From Basidiobolus meristosporus CBS 931.73 (lineage: Eukaryota; Basidiobolomycota; Basidiobolomycetes; Basidiobolales; Basidiobolaceae), in contig MCFE01000937.1 of the NCBI GenBank assembly GCA_002104905.1, positions 1 to 24,930 of the forward strand: a stretch of DNA of 24,930 bases. The letters run 5' to 3'. Made by a program: the position numbers and the translations under genes. Of this stretch, positions 1 through 10,199 are shown in pieces. Positions within the stretch are counted from its first letter, which is position 1. Every line of letters begins with the position of its first letter. Below the pieces are notes generated by a model. It saw only the letters and a list, made by a program, of their open reading frames with translations, made no database searches and was not told the DNA's origin.

Positions 1-300
1 ATCTTGATAACATGATTTTCATGGAGTCTATAGCTGCTCCTGTACTGATCTCTATGTGTACCAGATATTCAACATGTCCCTTGAGGAATTCATACTTTGC
101 AGGCTTGCAATATGGTGAGTTCACTCATAGCTTCCTGAAGACATTTTGATTTTGCACTAAGGGGACATCTTCTGGCTTGCTCTATACTAATAAATCATAT
201 GAGTAGATTACCACAAGCCTGCCTCCGTACTCCTAAAAGACAGCTTGTATCAAGGTTATGATTGTTACAGGGGCACTGGTGAGGCCAAGATGATCCACTC
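1..300 (-). pseudogene. Ty3/gypsy reverse transcriptase scrap
   Basis: Reading the minus strand gives broken gypsy RT sequence. A GLTSAP-like stretch is followed by an active-site region reading IYSYDLL where YLDD is expected, and then by KYEFLKGHVEYLVH, which matches the C-E-F...EYLGH block of gypsy RTs. The same blocks occur in better condition at 2170-3399. Several stops and shifts interrupt the frame, and the second aspartate of the catalytic pair is out of place, so the copy is dead. It continues off the left edge. On the right it meets copia sequence at roughly 290-310; the exact junction is not visible. Confidence 0.7.
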
Positions 301-2133
301 TTCTACTTCTCCAGTACAATGATGCTCCCAATGAGACTAGCTTGGCCTTATGTATCCTGCTCCAATAGTTTGCCAATTTGTCTTGGTAAAATATTTGACT
401 ATTTGGTATCATTCAGCAGCCAAAAGTCTACTTAACAATTCTACGGTATTAATGCTGGTGTAGATGATGAAGAAAAGATGCTCCATCTACTTTGCAGCCT
501 ACCAGATGAGTGTGAGCCACTCATACTTTCTTTTGAAAGCAGAGAAGATAATTTGACTTTGGACTATGTCAAAGGATGACTTCTTCATGAAGAACTCAGA
601 TGTAATGCTCAAGCAGAGAAAATTGAAGACAATGCTTTATTCAGCTCAGAGTGGCACACAGAAAAGAAGGGGAAGCAACAAAACCAAAGAAAACCTGGTT
701 GCTGTAGCTACTGTAAGAAACCAAGACACTGGGCATCAGAATGCAAGAAGAAACAAGCAGACAAAAGCCAGAAATTGGAGCAGGCAAACCATATAACTAC
801 TGAAGAACAGTTATTTGTAACTGTACAAGAAAGTGCAAGTAACCAAAATATTGAATGGAATATTGACTCTGGAGCATTGCAGCATACTTATGGTATAAAG
901 GAGTGGTCTGCAACTTAAAGACTATTCCCATAAGAATGGCTTATCTGGGAGGAAACTCTGCACTGGAAGCTACCACCAGTGGCTCTATACTACTAAGTAT
1001 GAGTGATATCTCAGGGGCTACAGCAGCAGAACTGACTGACATACTCTACATCCCTGGAATAGTCAAGAACCTACCCTCAGTCAGTAAAGCAACTGCTCAG
1101 GGACTGAAACTTGTTTTTACTAAGCTGAGCTGCTCAATATTCAGTGAAAATGGACAAAAATTAGCTTTGAGTGTCAAATATCACAATATATACAACTTAC
1201 AATGCAAGACCATTGTACCTGAGTATGTAAACACTGCCAAAGCTGATGAGACTAAAATGGATACGTTGCAAAGGAGGCCAGGGCACAGTTGGGAATAGAA
1301 AATGCAATAATTAGTGAAAGTCAGCTTGCTTTAGGTCTAAATTACTCAATTCCAATCAAACTCAGGGTCTGTAAGGTATGTTCATATGACAAACAAGCTA
1401 GGCAACATTTCAGGAGCTCAGGAGGCATCAATACTACTAAGTTACTGGCTATTATAAGCTCAGACTTATGTGGGCCCATGAGAACACTGACCTTTTGAGC
1501 ATAGAAATACTTTATGATGCTTATTGATCATAAGAGAAGATGTACATGGGTGTACTTCCTCCAAACAAAGGATCAGGCTTTAGGGATGTTTTAACAACTC
1601 AAGAACATGACAGAAACACAAACAGGGTGCAAATCAAAGGTACTGTACAGTGATAATGGAGGGGAATACCACTAAAAGGAGTTTGCAAATACTGCTCATC
1701 TACTGGTAAACCTCAGCAGATCACTATTCAGCATACTCCACAGCAAAATGGAGTAGGAGAATGTGCTAATGGAACAATGGTAGTGATGGGAAGATCTATG
1801 CTGCATAATAAGGGAATGGCCTACATGTTTTGGGCTGAATCTGTTGCTACTGCAGTATACATCAGAAATAGATTCCAAGCAGCAGCACTACTTGATTCTA
1901 CACCCTTTGATGCATATACAGGCAAAAAACCTGACCTCCAGCACCTCAGAATCTTTGGCAGTGGTGTATTTTATCACATCCTTGACAAAAAATGCTCAAA
2001 GCTGGAACCACAAAGTAGAACAGGGATCTTGCTTGGGTGCTGTGATGATACCAAAGGGTATGGAGTGTATGATGGCAAAATTCAAAGCTATGTCCCACTT
2101 GTAGGTATTGTGTTTTGTGAGGATATCAATTAA
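301..2133 (+). pseudogene. Ty1/copia gag-protease-integrase relic
   Basis: This is the front half of a copia polyprotein in copia order. Gag sequence (LLCSLPDECEPL) starts near 490. The CCHC zinc knuckle CSYCKKPRHWASEC is at 703-744. The protease motif WNIDSGA is at about 856-876, and ILYIPGIVKNLPSVS of the protease C-terminal part follows in another frame. Next come a gag-pre-integrase C-x2-C region near 1370, integrase DNGGEY near 1655, and NGVGECANGT with the third acidic residue near 1750. The integrase C-terminal part is open to 2133. The gag frame has a TGA at 577-579 where an arginine is expected, and there are more stops at about 915, 1296, 1496 and 1592. RT and RNase H are missing because gypsy sequence of opposite strand begins at about 2134. 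Confidence 0.85.
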
Positions 2134-2169
2134 AGGGGCTGCAATACTTGCAAAGGACTTGACAAATCT

Positions 2170-3399
2170 TCAATAATAGGAAACCGTTTCAATAAATGAT
2201 CTGAGCTCCAATATGCTGTGGGGTTGTTTCAGATTCATAATAACTTTGACCTTCTTAAGGTCTAAGTTTACTTCTGTGCTAGTCACAATGTGTCCCAGAT
2301 ACTCAATATGTTCCTTGAAGAACTCACACTTGGGTAGCTTGCCATAACGCCTGTTCTCTCTTAGCTTTGTCAAGACCTTTTCAATGTGCACCAAGTGATC
2401 CTCTTCTGTCTTGCAATATTTTGATAAATCATCTAGGTAGATTATCATAAAGTTGTCTAAGTACTCCTGGAAGACAGTCTGCATCAGGGTCATGAATGTT
2501 GCATGGGCATTGGTGAGGCCAAAACTCATGACTAAGAACTTGTAATGTCCATATCTGGTCCTGAATGCTGTCTTAGGGATGTCTTCTGGCATCACCCTAA
2601 TTGGGTTGTATACTGACATGAGGTCAATCTTGCTGAAAATAGTGGCTTGATTGAGTTGGTCCAAAAGCTCATCAATCCAAGGTATGGGGTACTTATTCCT
2701 CACAGTAATTGAGTTGAGGGCTCTGTAATCAATGTATATCCTAAGTGCTCCATCCTTCTTCTTCACAAAAAGTAATGGTGCTCCCCAAGGTGACTTGCTG
2801 GGTCTGATATCGCCTTGCTCCATTAACTGATCTATTTGTCTTTTTGTCTCTTCCAACTTCAATGGACTCAATCTGTCAGGTGTCTTACTCACTGGAGGGC
2901 TATCTCCTGTTTTAATGACATGATTCACGTCTCTGACAGGTGGTAGGCTTACAAGCTCATCTGGAAATACATCTGAATATTCCTTCAAAAGAGTCTGGAC
3001 CTTCTGGGGTATGGGAGTAGAGGAATCCTCCTTTAATACTGTCATGAGGAACATCTGTGTGCCTTTTCTTAGTGCTCTACAGAACTGTATCTTGCTAAGT
3101 TCACTTGTTTTGCACATACTGGAATTGACCAAGTTAAAATACAGTCTGTCAGGTAATAGCTCATAGGTCTTGTTGTCCTTGTAGATATGAGTAGCATGGG
3201 TTCTCCAGTTGATTGATGGATTACAACAAAATAGCCATGTTTTCCCAAGTAGAAGGTCAAACTTGCAGTTCCCAAATATATAGACCTGTAGATCTTCTTC
3301 ATAGTCATTGATCTTCATCTTTACAGGCTGAGCAATACGGTTGATTATGTGAGAGCTCCCATCAGCTGTTGAGACTGAAGCTGATTTGGTGGGTTCCAA
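2170..3399 (-). CDS. Ty3/gypsy protease C-part and reverse transcriptase (relic ORF)
   Basis: This 409-codon frame is the longest intact retroelement frame in the window. The first 60 or so residues are the C-terminal half of a retropepsin-like domain (STADGS, then FDLLLGKTWL). RT blocks follow in order: LPPVRDVNHVI; SPWGAPLLFVKKKDG; DYRALNSITVRNKYP; FSKIDL with the first catalytic aspartate; TAFRTRYGHYKFLVM; the catalytic pair in IIYLDDLSKY; and CEFFKEHIEYLGHIV. The catalytic aspartates remain, but nearby conserved positions differ from the usual SGYHQI, MPFGL and NAPATF (SVYNPI, MSFGL, NAHATF). Beyond the stop at 2170 the homology runs on (RFVKSFASIAAPL) to about 2110. RNase H and integrase are absent. 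The frame is therefore probably inactive despite being open. Confidence 0.85.
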   Translation of the reverse strand: MEPTKSASVSTADGSSHIINRIAQPVKMKINDYEEDLQVYIFGNCKFDLLLGKTWLFCCNPSINWRTHATHIYKDNKTYELLPDRLYFNLVNSSMCKTSELSKIQFCRALRKGTQMFLMTVLKEDSSTPIPQKVQTLLKEYSDVFPDELVSLPPVRDVNHVIKTGDSPPVSKTPDRLSPLKLEETKRQIDQLMEQGDIRPSKSPWGAPLLFVKKKDGALRIYIDYRALNSITVRNKYPIPWIDELLDQLNQATIFSKIDLMSVYNPIRVMPEDIPKTAFRTRYGHYKFLVMSFGLTNAHATFMTLMQTVFQEYLDNFMIIYLDDLSKYCKTEEDHLVHIEKVLTKLRENRRYGKLPKCEFFKEHIEYLGHIVTSTEVNLDLKKVKVIMNLKQPHSILELRSFIETVSYY

Positions 3400-3409
3400 G
3401 TTGATTCCA

Positions 3410-3745
3410 GTTCCCTATGAAAAATTCCAAACTTGGAATTCATCTGATTTTTAGCTGGTATTCTGCTGGTATTCTGATGGTATTTTGCTGGTATTCAGCT
3501 GGTGTTTTGGGTTCAAAATTTCAAATGCAATTTTTGGTGGAAGTAATGGGCAGCAAAATACCAAATTTGGTATGGATGCTAGCTTGCCTAGTCTCCTCCT
3601 GGAGAACTTGTTTGCTTGCCTTCCCATCAGCTTAGAACCGAGATATTGAGAATTGTCAATTTTGAGGAACTTGAAATTCAGCTGATACTATGATGGTATT
3701 TTGCTGGCCTTTTCTCAATTATTTTCTTGGGGAGTTTTCAAAGCA
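3410..3745 (+). mobile_element. Non-coding repeat element inserted in the gypsy gag-pol relic
   Basis: This sequence separates the gypsy gag/protease start (minus strand, ending near 3745) from the protease-RT frame (starting near 3410). The protein homology on either side would join directly without it. A related copy lies in reverse orientation at about 18729-18955. Both share the order: a 'TTCATCTGATT' start, an 11-bp tandem repeat, 'GGGCAGCAAA', 'GTATGGATGCTAG' and 'CCTCCTG'. It has no convincing gene and may be the LTR or a short non-autonomous element of another family. I could not find clear target-site duplications. Confidence 0.6.
3454..3508 (+). repeat. 11-bp tandem repeat, about five units
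   Basis: Five degenerate copies of GCTGGTATTCT lie head to tail (units two and later differ at one to three positions). A matching array in the inverse orientation lies at 18866-18916. Confidence 0.8.
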
Positions 3746-3762
3746 AATTGCTCTGACATGTA

Positions 3763-4640
3763 CTAATGCAATGCTCCTGGCTCAATCATGATCTTGGCAG
3801 GCACTCCATTGATTACTCCATTCAAGTATAATAGCTTTCCTGAGTTTGCGGTCATCTGGGATAGGTATTCTTCTGTCATATGGAAGGTGAGTTTTGAGTC
3901 TTCTTTAAGCTCATCCGCCATGTTACTATTCTCAAGGGCCTTGATATGATTAAAAGTTCTTGATTGCTGGTGTCCATTTCTTCTCTGAGGGCAGTACTTT
4001 GCAATATATCCCTGCTGGTGGCAATTGAAACAAAGTGCTTTCTTCTTACATTCTTCTGAGGTAGGATTCTTCTGCATAGTGCCTATATCCATTGGCACTG
4101 TTTCTGATTATCTTCTTTCATAGTGATTGTAGCCTCTCTGGCTAGTCATTGTGGGCTTCCCAACTCCAAACATTGCTGAGTCATGGTCAATGGCAGTCTT
4201 GATGACTTCTTTGATAGTGTGAGGTCTTCAATAATTAACTTCCTTACAAGTTCTTTCTTTCAACCAATCAATAAGCTATTGAACTTCATCCAGAGGGTCC
4301 ATTTTTGCAATTTGTCCATGTAGACATCTATATTCATAGATGTACTCATGGACCATTCCCTTCTGTCTGAGTTTCTTCAACTTTCTTCTTAGTAATGTCT
4401 GTTTGTGTGAGGGCTCAAAAGCATCCTGAATTTCCAATACAATCTCATCCTAGGTAGAGATTGTAGAGCATCCCATCATGGTGGCTAACCAGATCTTGTT
4501 GTGGTACCACTGTAAAGCTGCATCTGCCAGGTAAGAGGCTGCATAATGTAACTTGCTTTCATGAGCAATTCCCTTAGCTTTGAAAGCTTCTTGAATCTGG
4601 AAGAGCCAAGTCCCAAGGTTTGCAATGACTCAATCCATGA
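3763..4640 (-). pseudogene. Ty3/gypsy gag with defective zinc knuckle and start of protease
   Basis: The minus strand reads as retrotransposon gag. LGTWLFQIQEAF starts near 4625, then YAASYLADAALQWY near 4550, and LRRKLKKLRQKGMVHEYIY near 4380. An open stretch from 4098 follows, with PMDIG, the zinc-knuckle region CFNCHQQGYIAKYC near 4040, and the protease start IMIEPGALH at 3763. The knuckle has tyrosine where the C-C-H-C histidine belongs, and the protease DSG is changed to EPG, so neither domain should work. In-frame stops interrupt the upstream gag, including a TAG where tryptophan is expected near 4452. It belongs to the same element as the RT frame at 2170-3399, split by the insertion at 3410-3745. 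Confidence 0.8.
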
Positions 4641-5055
4641 TACTGGTTAACTTTCACACAACTATTGCAACTTACCAGTCTATTCAGAAGACAGATCAAG
4701 AACTACACTCAAATTGCTAAGCCACTAACTCAGCTATTACTGAAAAGCCAGGAATATGAATGTCATGAAGAACAGGCAAATGCTCTGTTGATATTTCTAG
4801 AGTCATAATCAAAGCTACTTGCATTAGCAGCTGTAGAATACAGTGTTATTGACTCACAAACAAACATTGTATCAGTTAATAGCTCTGAAATTGGGGTTGT
4901 CAGGATCATGATTCAAGTTTCAAAAGATCATCATTGACAACCTTATAAGTATCTTGATAGACTACTCAATGGAAATGAGCTTAACTCTCCATCTATCAAG
5001 AAAGAAGCACGGGGAGTACTGTATGTACATAAAAAGCTAAAGCCATACTTAATAG
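4641..5055 (+). pseudogene. Ty3/gypsy RT thumb and RNase H relic
   Basis: The plus strand reads RRQIKNYTQIAKPLTQLL from about 4686, the connection after gypsy RT. It then runs through a TAA at 4806-4808 into sequence ending in NGNELNSPSIKKEA and VLYVHKKLKPYL, which match the E-x-NY-T-x-E-KEAL...KK-R-YL pattern of gypsy RNase H. A second in-frame stop (TGA) lies near 4934. It is opposite in strand to the neighbouring gag and therefore comes from a different insertion. It ends exactly where an LTR of the copia family begins at 5056. Confidence 0.7.
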
Positions 5056-5218
5056 TATTGTAAAAATTTGTAATTCCACCTAAATATTCATCTGACCAAG
5101 TCTCTTATATCATTACTTTCAAATCTCAGAGAATACTGACCTAAATCCTTGTTGGAATTTACTTAGAATATTCTCACCAAAATATCAGGTGCCCAGAATA
5201 TGAAAATTCTAAGCTGTC
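5056..5218 (+). mobile_element. Copia-family LTR A, 3'-truncated
   Basis: It starts TATTGTAAAAATTTGTAATTCCACC, a one-base variant of the TGTTGTAAAAATTTG end seen in the intact solo LTR at 18968-19299. It aligns with that LTR through the 'GAGAATACTGACC', 'CCTTGTTGG', 'TTTACTTAGA' and 'GAAAATTCTAAG' blocks, then breaks into copia coding sequence. It is probably the remains of the 5' LTR of the element whose 3' end is at 5234-6040. Confidence 0.7.
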
Positions 5219-5233
5219 AGCCAGCATAATTAA

Positions 5234-5812
5234 AACTATAGATCTTATCATGTTGCAGCTGTTAAGCGGACCTTTAGATATCTGAAAGGAACTGCTGATA
5301 TCTGCTTAAGATTCACTTATAAGGATTCAGAACAGGATTTTGTGGGATACTCTGATGCTGATTGGGGACAAAATTTGGAAGACAGAAGATCAAGCACAGG
5401 ATGCACCTTTCTTTACTGTAAAGGAGCAATTTCATGGAATTCCAGAAAGCAACCAACTGTAGCACTTTCTACCACCAAGGCAGAGTATTTGGCAGCCTGT
5501 GAAGCTATAAAAGAAGTTATGTGGTTAAGAAAGCTTTTTTTAGACTTTGGCCTATATTGAAAACTGCCTAATACTTTATTTCAAGATAATCAAGGATGTA
5601 TACAATTAGGCAGCAATCCAACTTCTCATGCTAGAAGTAAGCACATAGATATTAGATGCAATTTCATATGTGAAGCTATAGGGAATGACTTAGTTAGCTT
5701 AGATAACTGTCCCTCAGATGAAATGATTGCAGACATAATTACCAAACCATTAGCTAGAGACAAGTTTGAATATCTTAGGTTGGAATTAGGACTAGTCAGT
5801 GTGAACCTTTAG
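5234..5812 (+). pseudogene. Ty1/copia RNase H, C-terminal end of polyprotein
   Basis: One frame of 193 codons is interrupted only by TGA at 5558-5560 and closes with TAG at 5810-5812. The motifs are copia RNase H: VAAVKRTFRYLKGT of the RT-RNase H joint (5252-5293), GYSDADW with a catalytic aspartate (5345-5365), TGCTFLYCKGAISW, STTKAEYLAA with the catalytic glutamate, QDNQGCI, and SKHIDIR near 5640. The last 30 codons end in a typical ADIITKPLARDKFEYLR tail. A purine-rich stretch (5813-5830) and an LTR follow directly, so the end of the polyprotein is authentic. Gag to RT is deleted. Confidence 0.85.
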
Positions 5813-5823
5813 CTGAGTGAGAG

Positions 5824-6040
5824 TTGAGGAAATTTATAGTTCCACCTAAATATCAACCTAGCTTAGTCACTTAGCTCATTACCTTCAAATATTAGAGAAT
5901 ACTGACCAAATTCCTTGTTGGGATTTACTTAGAACATTTTCACCATAGTAGAGGTACCCTGAACATGAAAATTTTCAAAGTAGTCCAGGCAGCCCCAAAC
6001 TTTGCACACATGCTCTTGGGACCTTCCTTATCCTACAATA
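5824..6040 (+). mobile_element. Copia-family LTR B, 3'-truncated
   Basis: It follows the copia stop codon and a polypurine-like tract (GAGTGAGAGTTGAGG). It aligns with the solo LTR at 18968-19299 from 'AATTTATAGTTCCACC' through 'AGCCCCAAACTTTGC', 'ACATGCTCTTGGGACCTTCC' and 'CCTAC', then loses similarity. Its place directly after copia RNase H is what ties the whole LTR family in this window to a copia element. Confidence 0.75.
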
Positions 6041-6600
6041 TCCAGCTTTGAGGAACAAATGCTCAAGACCCTGAGAAGCAATCCACCCTTGAATATTATG
6101 ATGTGTAGAGCACACAGTAGCCAACACATGTTTCAAATGACAGCTCATTTGAAGCAATATTTAAGGAGTTATGATCAAAAAACTAAGCCCTTTAAGGCAC
6201 CCCTTTAGTGTAAAGTCCATTTTAGTGACTACTGTGAGAAGCTCCTTGACTCTAAAGACCCCTTTAGTGACTCCTACACTGCACCCCTTTAGGTTAATGG
6301 GTAGCCCAGAGTTTCCATAATGAGAAGTATACTCTTAGAAAGGAGAGTGACTTTGAAATAAGCAAAAGCTACTATAAACATGAATTAACCCAATAGTCAG
6401 CAGAAGGTTAGAACACTACTGTTGATGTGAAAAAAACTGCCTATAGTATGCTTTGAGCCTAAGAGTGAGGATACTAATGAAAGTTACATCTTCTATTGTA
6501 TATCAAACTCCCAAGAAACTATTTCAGTGTTAGCATGCTGGAAGTTGTTGTATATTGTTGATCATTCTCTAAATTATGGAACAAGCCCCAAACTAATCAT
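6041..6600. other. Unassigned AT-rich stretch
   Basis: There is no recognisable gene. Short direct repeats of ACCCCTTTAG occur near 6199, 6259 and 6284. The frames here are short and show no family motif. It lies between the truncated copia LTR and Tnp2 copy 1. Confidence 0.5.
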
Positions 6601-6620
6601 AAAACAACACAACACAGGGT

Positions 6621-9515
6621 CTATAACTTGACACTGCTGGCATTATGATGGAATTGTTGCAAGATCCTGATGGCTGACCATATGAAGAATAATTTACTGC
6701 AAAATAAAGTTATAAGACTTGACAGTGTTTGATTGGTGCTGTGTTGATAATTGTGTGGCACTGTTGCCATCTTAAAGTGCTCTACAACTATTTCAAATGG
6801 ATCTAACTGGCCAGTACATCCAATTGTCTTATAAGGCAGCAAACTTGACGGCACTTTGATGGCCTCATTGCAAGTCTGTGATTGGAATTATCATGGCCAT
6901 ATGGTGGCCTACAGCTAGTTCTGTTTAATTCTACCATACCAACTTACCAAATAGTATTTCCTTTTTCTACCTCCCCTTGTGCAACTCATATATTTCACTG
7001 TAGAATCACCCTCTTTATTTGCTTACCCACTACTACCTTTGGTATTCCAAATATAGGTTGAATCAAAGAAAACCATGGCCTCCTGCTTACTAATGTTTAT
7101 AAATGTGTACACCTGCCACAGTTGATACACTTCTATCACTTCAACTTTACAGCTTTTTAGTGTGATACTTGCAAGCTTGCCATATACCTTGTTCTGCTGG
7201 TAAAATATACCTTTTACAAACCTATACTTGGTAGCTGCTACTTCTGCCTTGAACACCTCATTATTGTTGGCAAAGAACTTTTTGGTATTTAGCTTATATA
7301 TTTCTTCTGCCTGCTGGATTCTAGTCCCCCTTATAGGTGCACTCAGACTCTTGTTTGTGTGAGTTCCATGTTGAATGATGTAGATGTTGGCTTATGACAA
7401 AGAGAAATCTGGCATACCTTGGTAGAGTTTTCCTATTAAAAAATATTGGCTTGTTGCACTCAGCCCAACTTTGCATCACTTAACTGATTACCCCTTTATT
7501 GGGGCTGCATAGCTTCTTAATGCCATAGGCATTGGTGTAGCCATGTGCACATCTGTCCTCATTATTTTCCAACTCTCCCTGGCTGTGCTCCATATGCCAA
7601 CTCACTACATCCATGGCAGACTTGAAGGTAACACATTAGATGGGATTGGAATATGGTAGTACCTGCAACTTGACTTGTCTTCCTATCTCCCCATGCATCC
7701 ACTTCAAAAAAAGCTCCCACTAGGTGAAGCAAGGCCCAAAACTCTCAACACACTGTGCAAGATGGAGTAGAGAATGGATACAGTGGTGGCAGAGATCAAC
7801 ACATTCAGCTTTATGCTTGTAGTATAGCCATTCAAATCTTGTTACAACTCCTTGCAGGAGGGCTGCAGATGTGTCAAGTTGGCATTGGTGATCTGCTTCT
7901 GGATAACTATTCCTACAATGTCACATATTACTCCCAATGCTTCCAATGTATGCTTGGTAGGAATGTCTGCAGAACACCACTTGAATAAATACATATCTAA
8001 TTCATCCAGTCTTTGCATTTGTATTGTTGCATATGCATATGAGCAATGATTGGAGCCTGTGATAAGTACTTAGGGTAGGGATACTATTTCATATCTTGCC
8101 AGTTTTTTCAGATTTTTCTGGTATCTTGAAGGGCTCATTTAGCTTGAAATGCCCCATGTACAACTTGGTCATTAATACAGGGATTTTGTTTAAAAGCAAA
8201 TGCATTGCTCCCAGAGGAAAGCTTTTTGCTCCAATATATATGCTCTATCTATAGTATCTCTGGTTTCCAATTGATTGCAGATCCTGGCCAATGGCTTATA
8301 CCTTGCCAACTTTGCTGCAGTTGCATGCTGATTTCTGTATATTCTTTCTGTGAGAAGATGATGTTCTTAGTGTTGTGTATTGGTAATAGTAATGAGTGTG
8401 AGCTAGGGAGTAAATCCCCTGGATCTTACACATTTGACGGCAATACCACACATTGTGCCTAGAAAAGCCAGCTATTGTGCTGATGGCTAGGGTATCACCA
8501 ATGCAGATAATGATATGTGCTTTACATGATGGCCATTTACTGTTATCCTGCTGGAAAGCATACAAAACTCATCCAGCAATGCACACAGGTAACTATCCAG
8601 GTTGGAAGGTGATTTAGGCCCATATACTAGTGAGACTACAATCAGATTTTTGCTCTGCTACTGTATGATATGTGGCAGATTCAGGTTGATAAGAATCAGC
8701 AACCAGCAGGATTTGGTGGTAGAGTACTTGTTCAATAAGAATTCATCAAGTGCTAAAGCAAAGGCATGGTCATGTATACCTTCAAAGTAGCCCTTGCTTC
8801 ATGGCTGTTTGTATGTTTTCCATCAAGTATATAGGATACATTAGCACTTGATTTATGCTGACTGCGGTACTTTATAGCTTTCCAACATTGATCAGGCTGC
8901 ATGAGCTTCTTCAGATTGGGTATTACCAGAATATATCTGGAGTGGGAGCAATGTTCTCCCTCAATGGTGGTGGATACCTGTTAATCTGAACATGTTGCAA
9001 TGGTGGCATTTTTCAATGTCAATGTCATGCAACTGTTAGCACATGCTGGTATCAGGACAGTCTCTGGGTCATATGTGGCCAGTCACATGACTGCTGTCCA
9101 CTTGTACTATGTACATGGTAAGTTGCATACCAGAATGATTTTGGCAAGAAGTAGTTATAAATCCTCAAAGCCCCCATTACTGATATTTGTGAAAATGTGC
9201 CACTTCTCTAGCCACAACATTACATCACTCACCAATGGATGGATTACTGGGCTCACTTGGTTCCATAAAGTATCCTTGGCAATTGTTTCAGTGGGTTTTG
9301 TCTCATTTCATGTTGGGACTTGACCAGGCTCATGCATGGTACTATTGATAGGGTGGATAGGCTCAAAATCCATCAATGAACCTTCTTTGTCAGAGTTTTC
9401 ACTCTGCATGCCATATTGAGAAGGCTGAGGTGAGCCTCAAGGCATCACAAACTCACCTGACTCAGTTTGTGCAAGGTGAGAAAGACAGCCAGATGCCAAT
9501 ATAGAAGTATCAACT
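6621..9515 (-). pseudogene. Tnp2-family (CACTA-like) transposase relic, copy 1
   Basis: This is a nucleotide-level parallel copy of 11850-14891. For example, 7905-7975 and 13072-13145 differ by only about two substitutions and one indel. On the minus strand it retains translated traces of the Tnp2 core, including AHIIICIGDTLAISTIAGFSRHNVWYC near 8530-8450. That corresponds to the GDIPA...GHN...C-x2-C block of fungal Tnp2-like transposases. Many stops and frameshifts break it into pieces below 110 codons. Its N-terminal end is missing: similarity to copy 2 stops at about 9512, in sequence corresponding to 14702. No terminal inverted repeats of CACTA type could be identified. Confidence 0.75.
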
Positions 9516-10199
9516 GGCTGGTGTTGTATCCAAGAGAAAAGTATAAAAAAGCTCTTGAATGGTTTAACTGAGCCTAAGCAACAACTAAGTGCAGAGTCTT
9601 AGAATTGTCAGAGAGTGGCTAAAATACTGGCAAAGAGATTCTGGTCTAATATTGGTATTGTATATAGCTGGGTTTGGCAATAAAGGCAACAGGGTTGGTT
9701 TGCTATGCAGGCTAGGCTTTGTGTTCTTGGGAGTACTAGATATGCTAGGCTTGGGTAGAATCTTATAATGTGATTGTCGAGTTCTTAGTTTTGCTGAGAT
9801 ACTCACTAAGCCAAAAAGTACAGCAAATTTCATCATACTTCTCTGATCAAGTTGATTCAGTAAGCACCAAGAGTCTTGACTTATTGAAATCTGTTGGGGT
9901 GTTCATAGGTGAATAATATAAATGAGAAATTGCATCATTAATCAGCTGATGTTTTGGCAATTGCTAAGTGATTGGAAAGATCTCAGATGACTAATCACTT
10001 GGAAAGTCTTAGCATATCTGTTGAGGAAGTAACAATCACATGAAAATTGATCATTTATAACAGCTAAAAATAGATTCTAATTAGTGATAAAATAAACCAT
10101 AACTGGGATCAGTTATGTTTGGGTTGGGGAAAGTCAGTTTGGGTACTAGATTTCCTCATGCAGCAAGATAGGCCAAGTTTTAAATGTTGATGCACAACA
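9516..10199. other. Unassigned region beyond gypsy integrase; possible LTR
   Basis: There is no recognised coding sequence. By position this is downstream of the minus-strand gypsy pol end (10200), so it could hold that element's 3' LTR, but I could not define LTR ends. A 7-bp perfect inverted repeat (CATAACT...AGTTATG) lies at 10098-10117. A minus-strand frame at 9585-9836 starts with a hydrophobic leader but is not otherwise gene-like. Confidence 0.4.

Noticed and set aside
3417-3635. Repeated SWYSAGI-type peptide frame
   Set aside because: The peptide repeat is a translation of the 11-bp tandem repeat. The related copy at 18831-19016 shows the same, so it is a repeat artefact, not a protein.
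9585-9836. Possible small secreted protein (MMKFAVLFGLVSISA leader)
   Set aside because: The hydrophobic start resembles a signal peptide, but the rest is low-complexity, has no cysteine pattern and is CpG-poor like the surrounding repeats. Chance is the simpler explanation.
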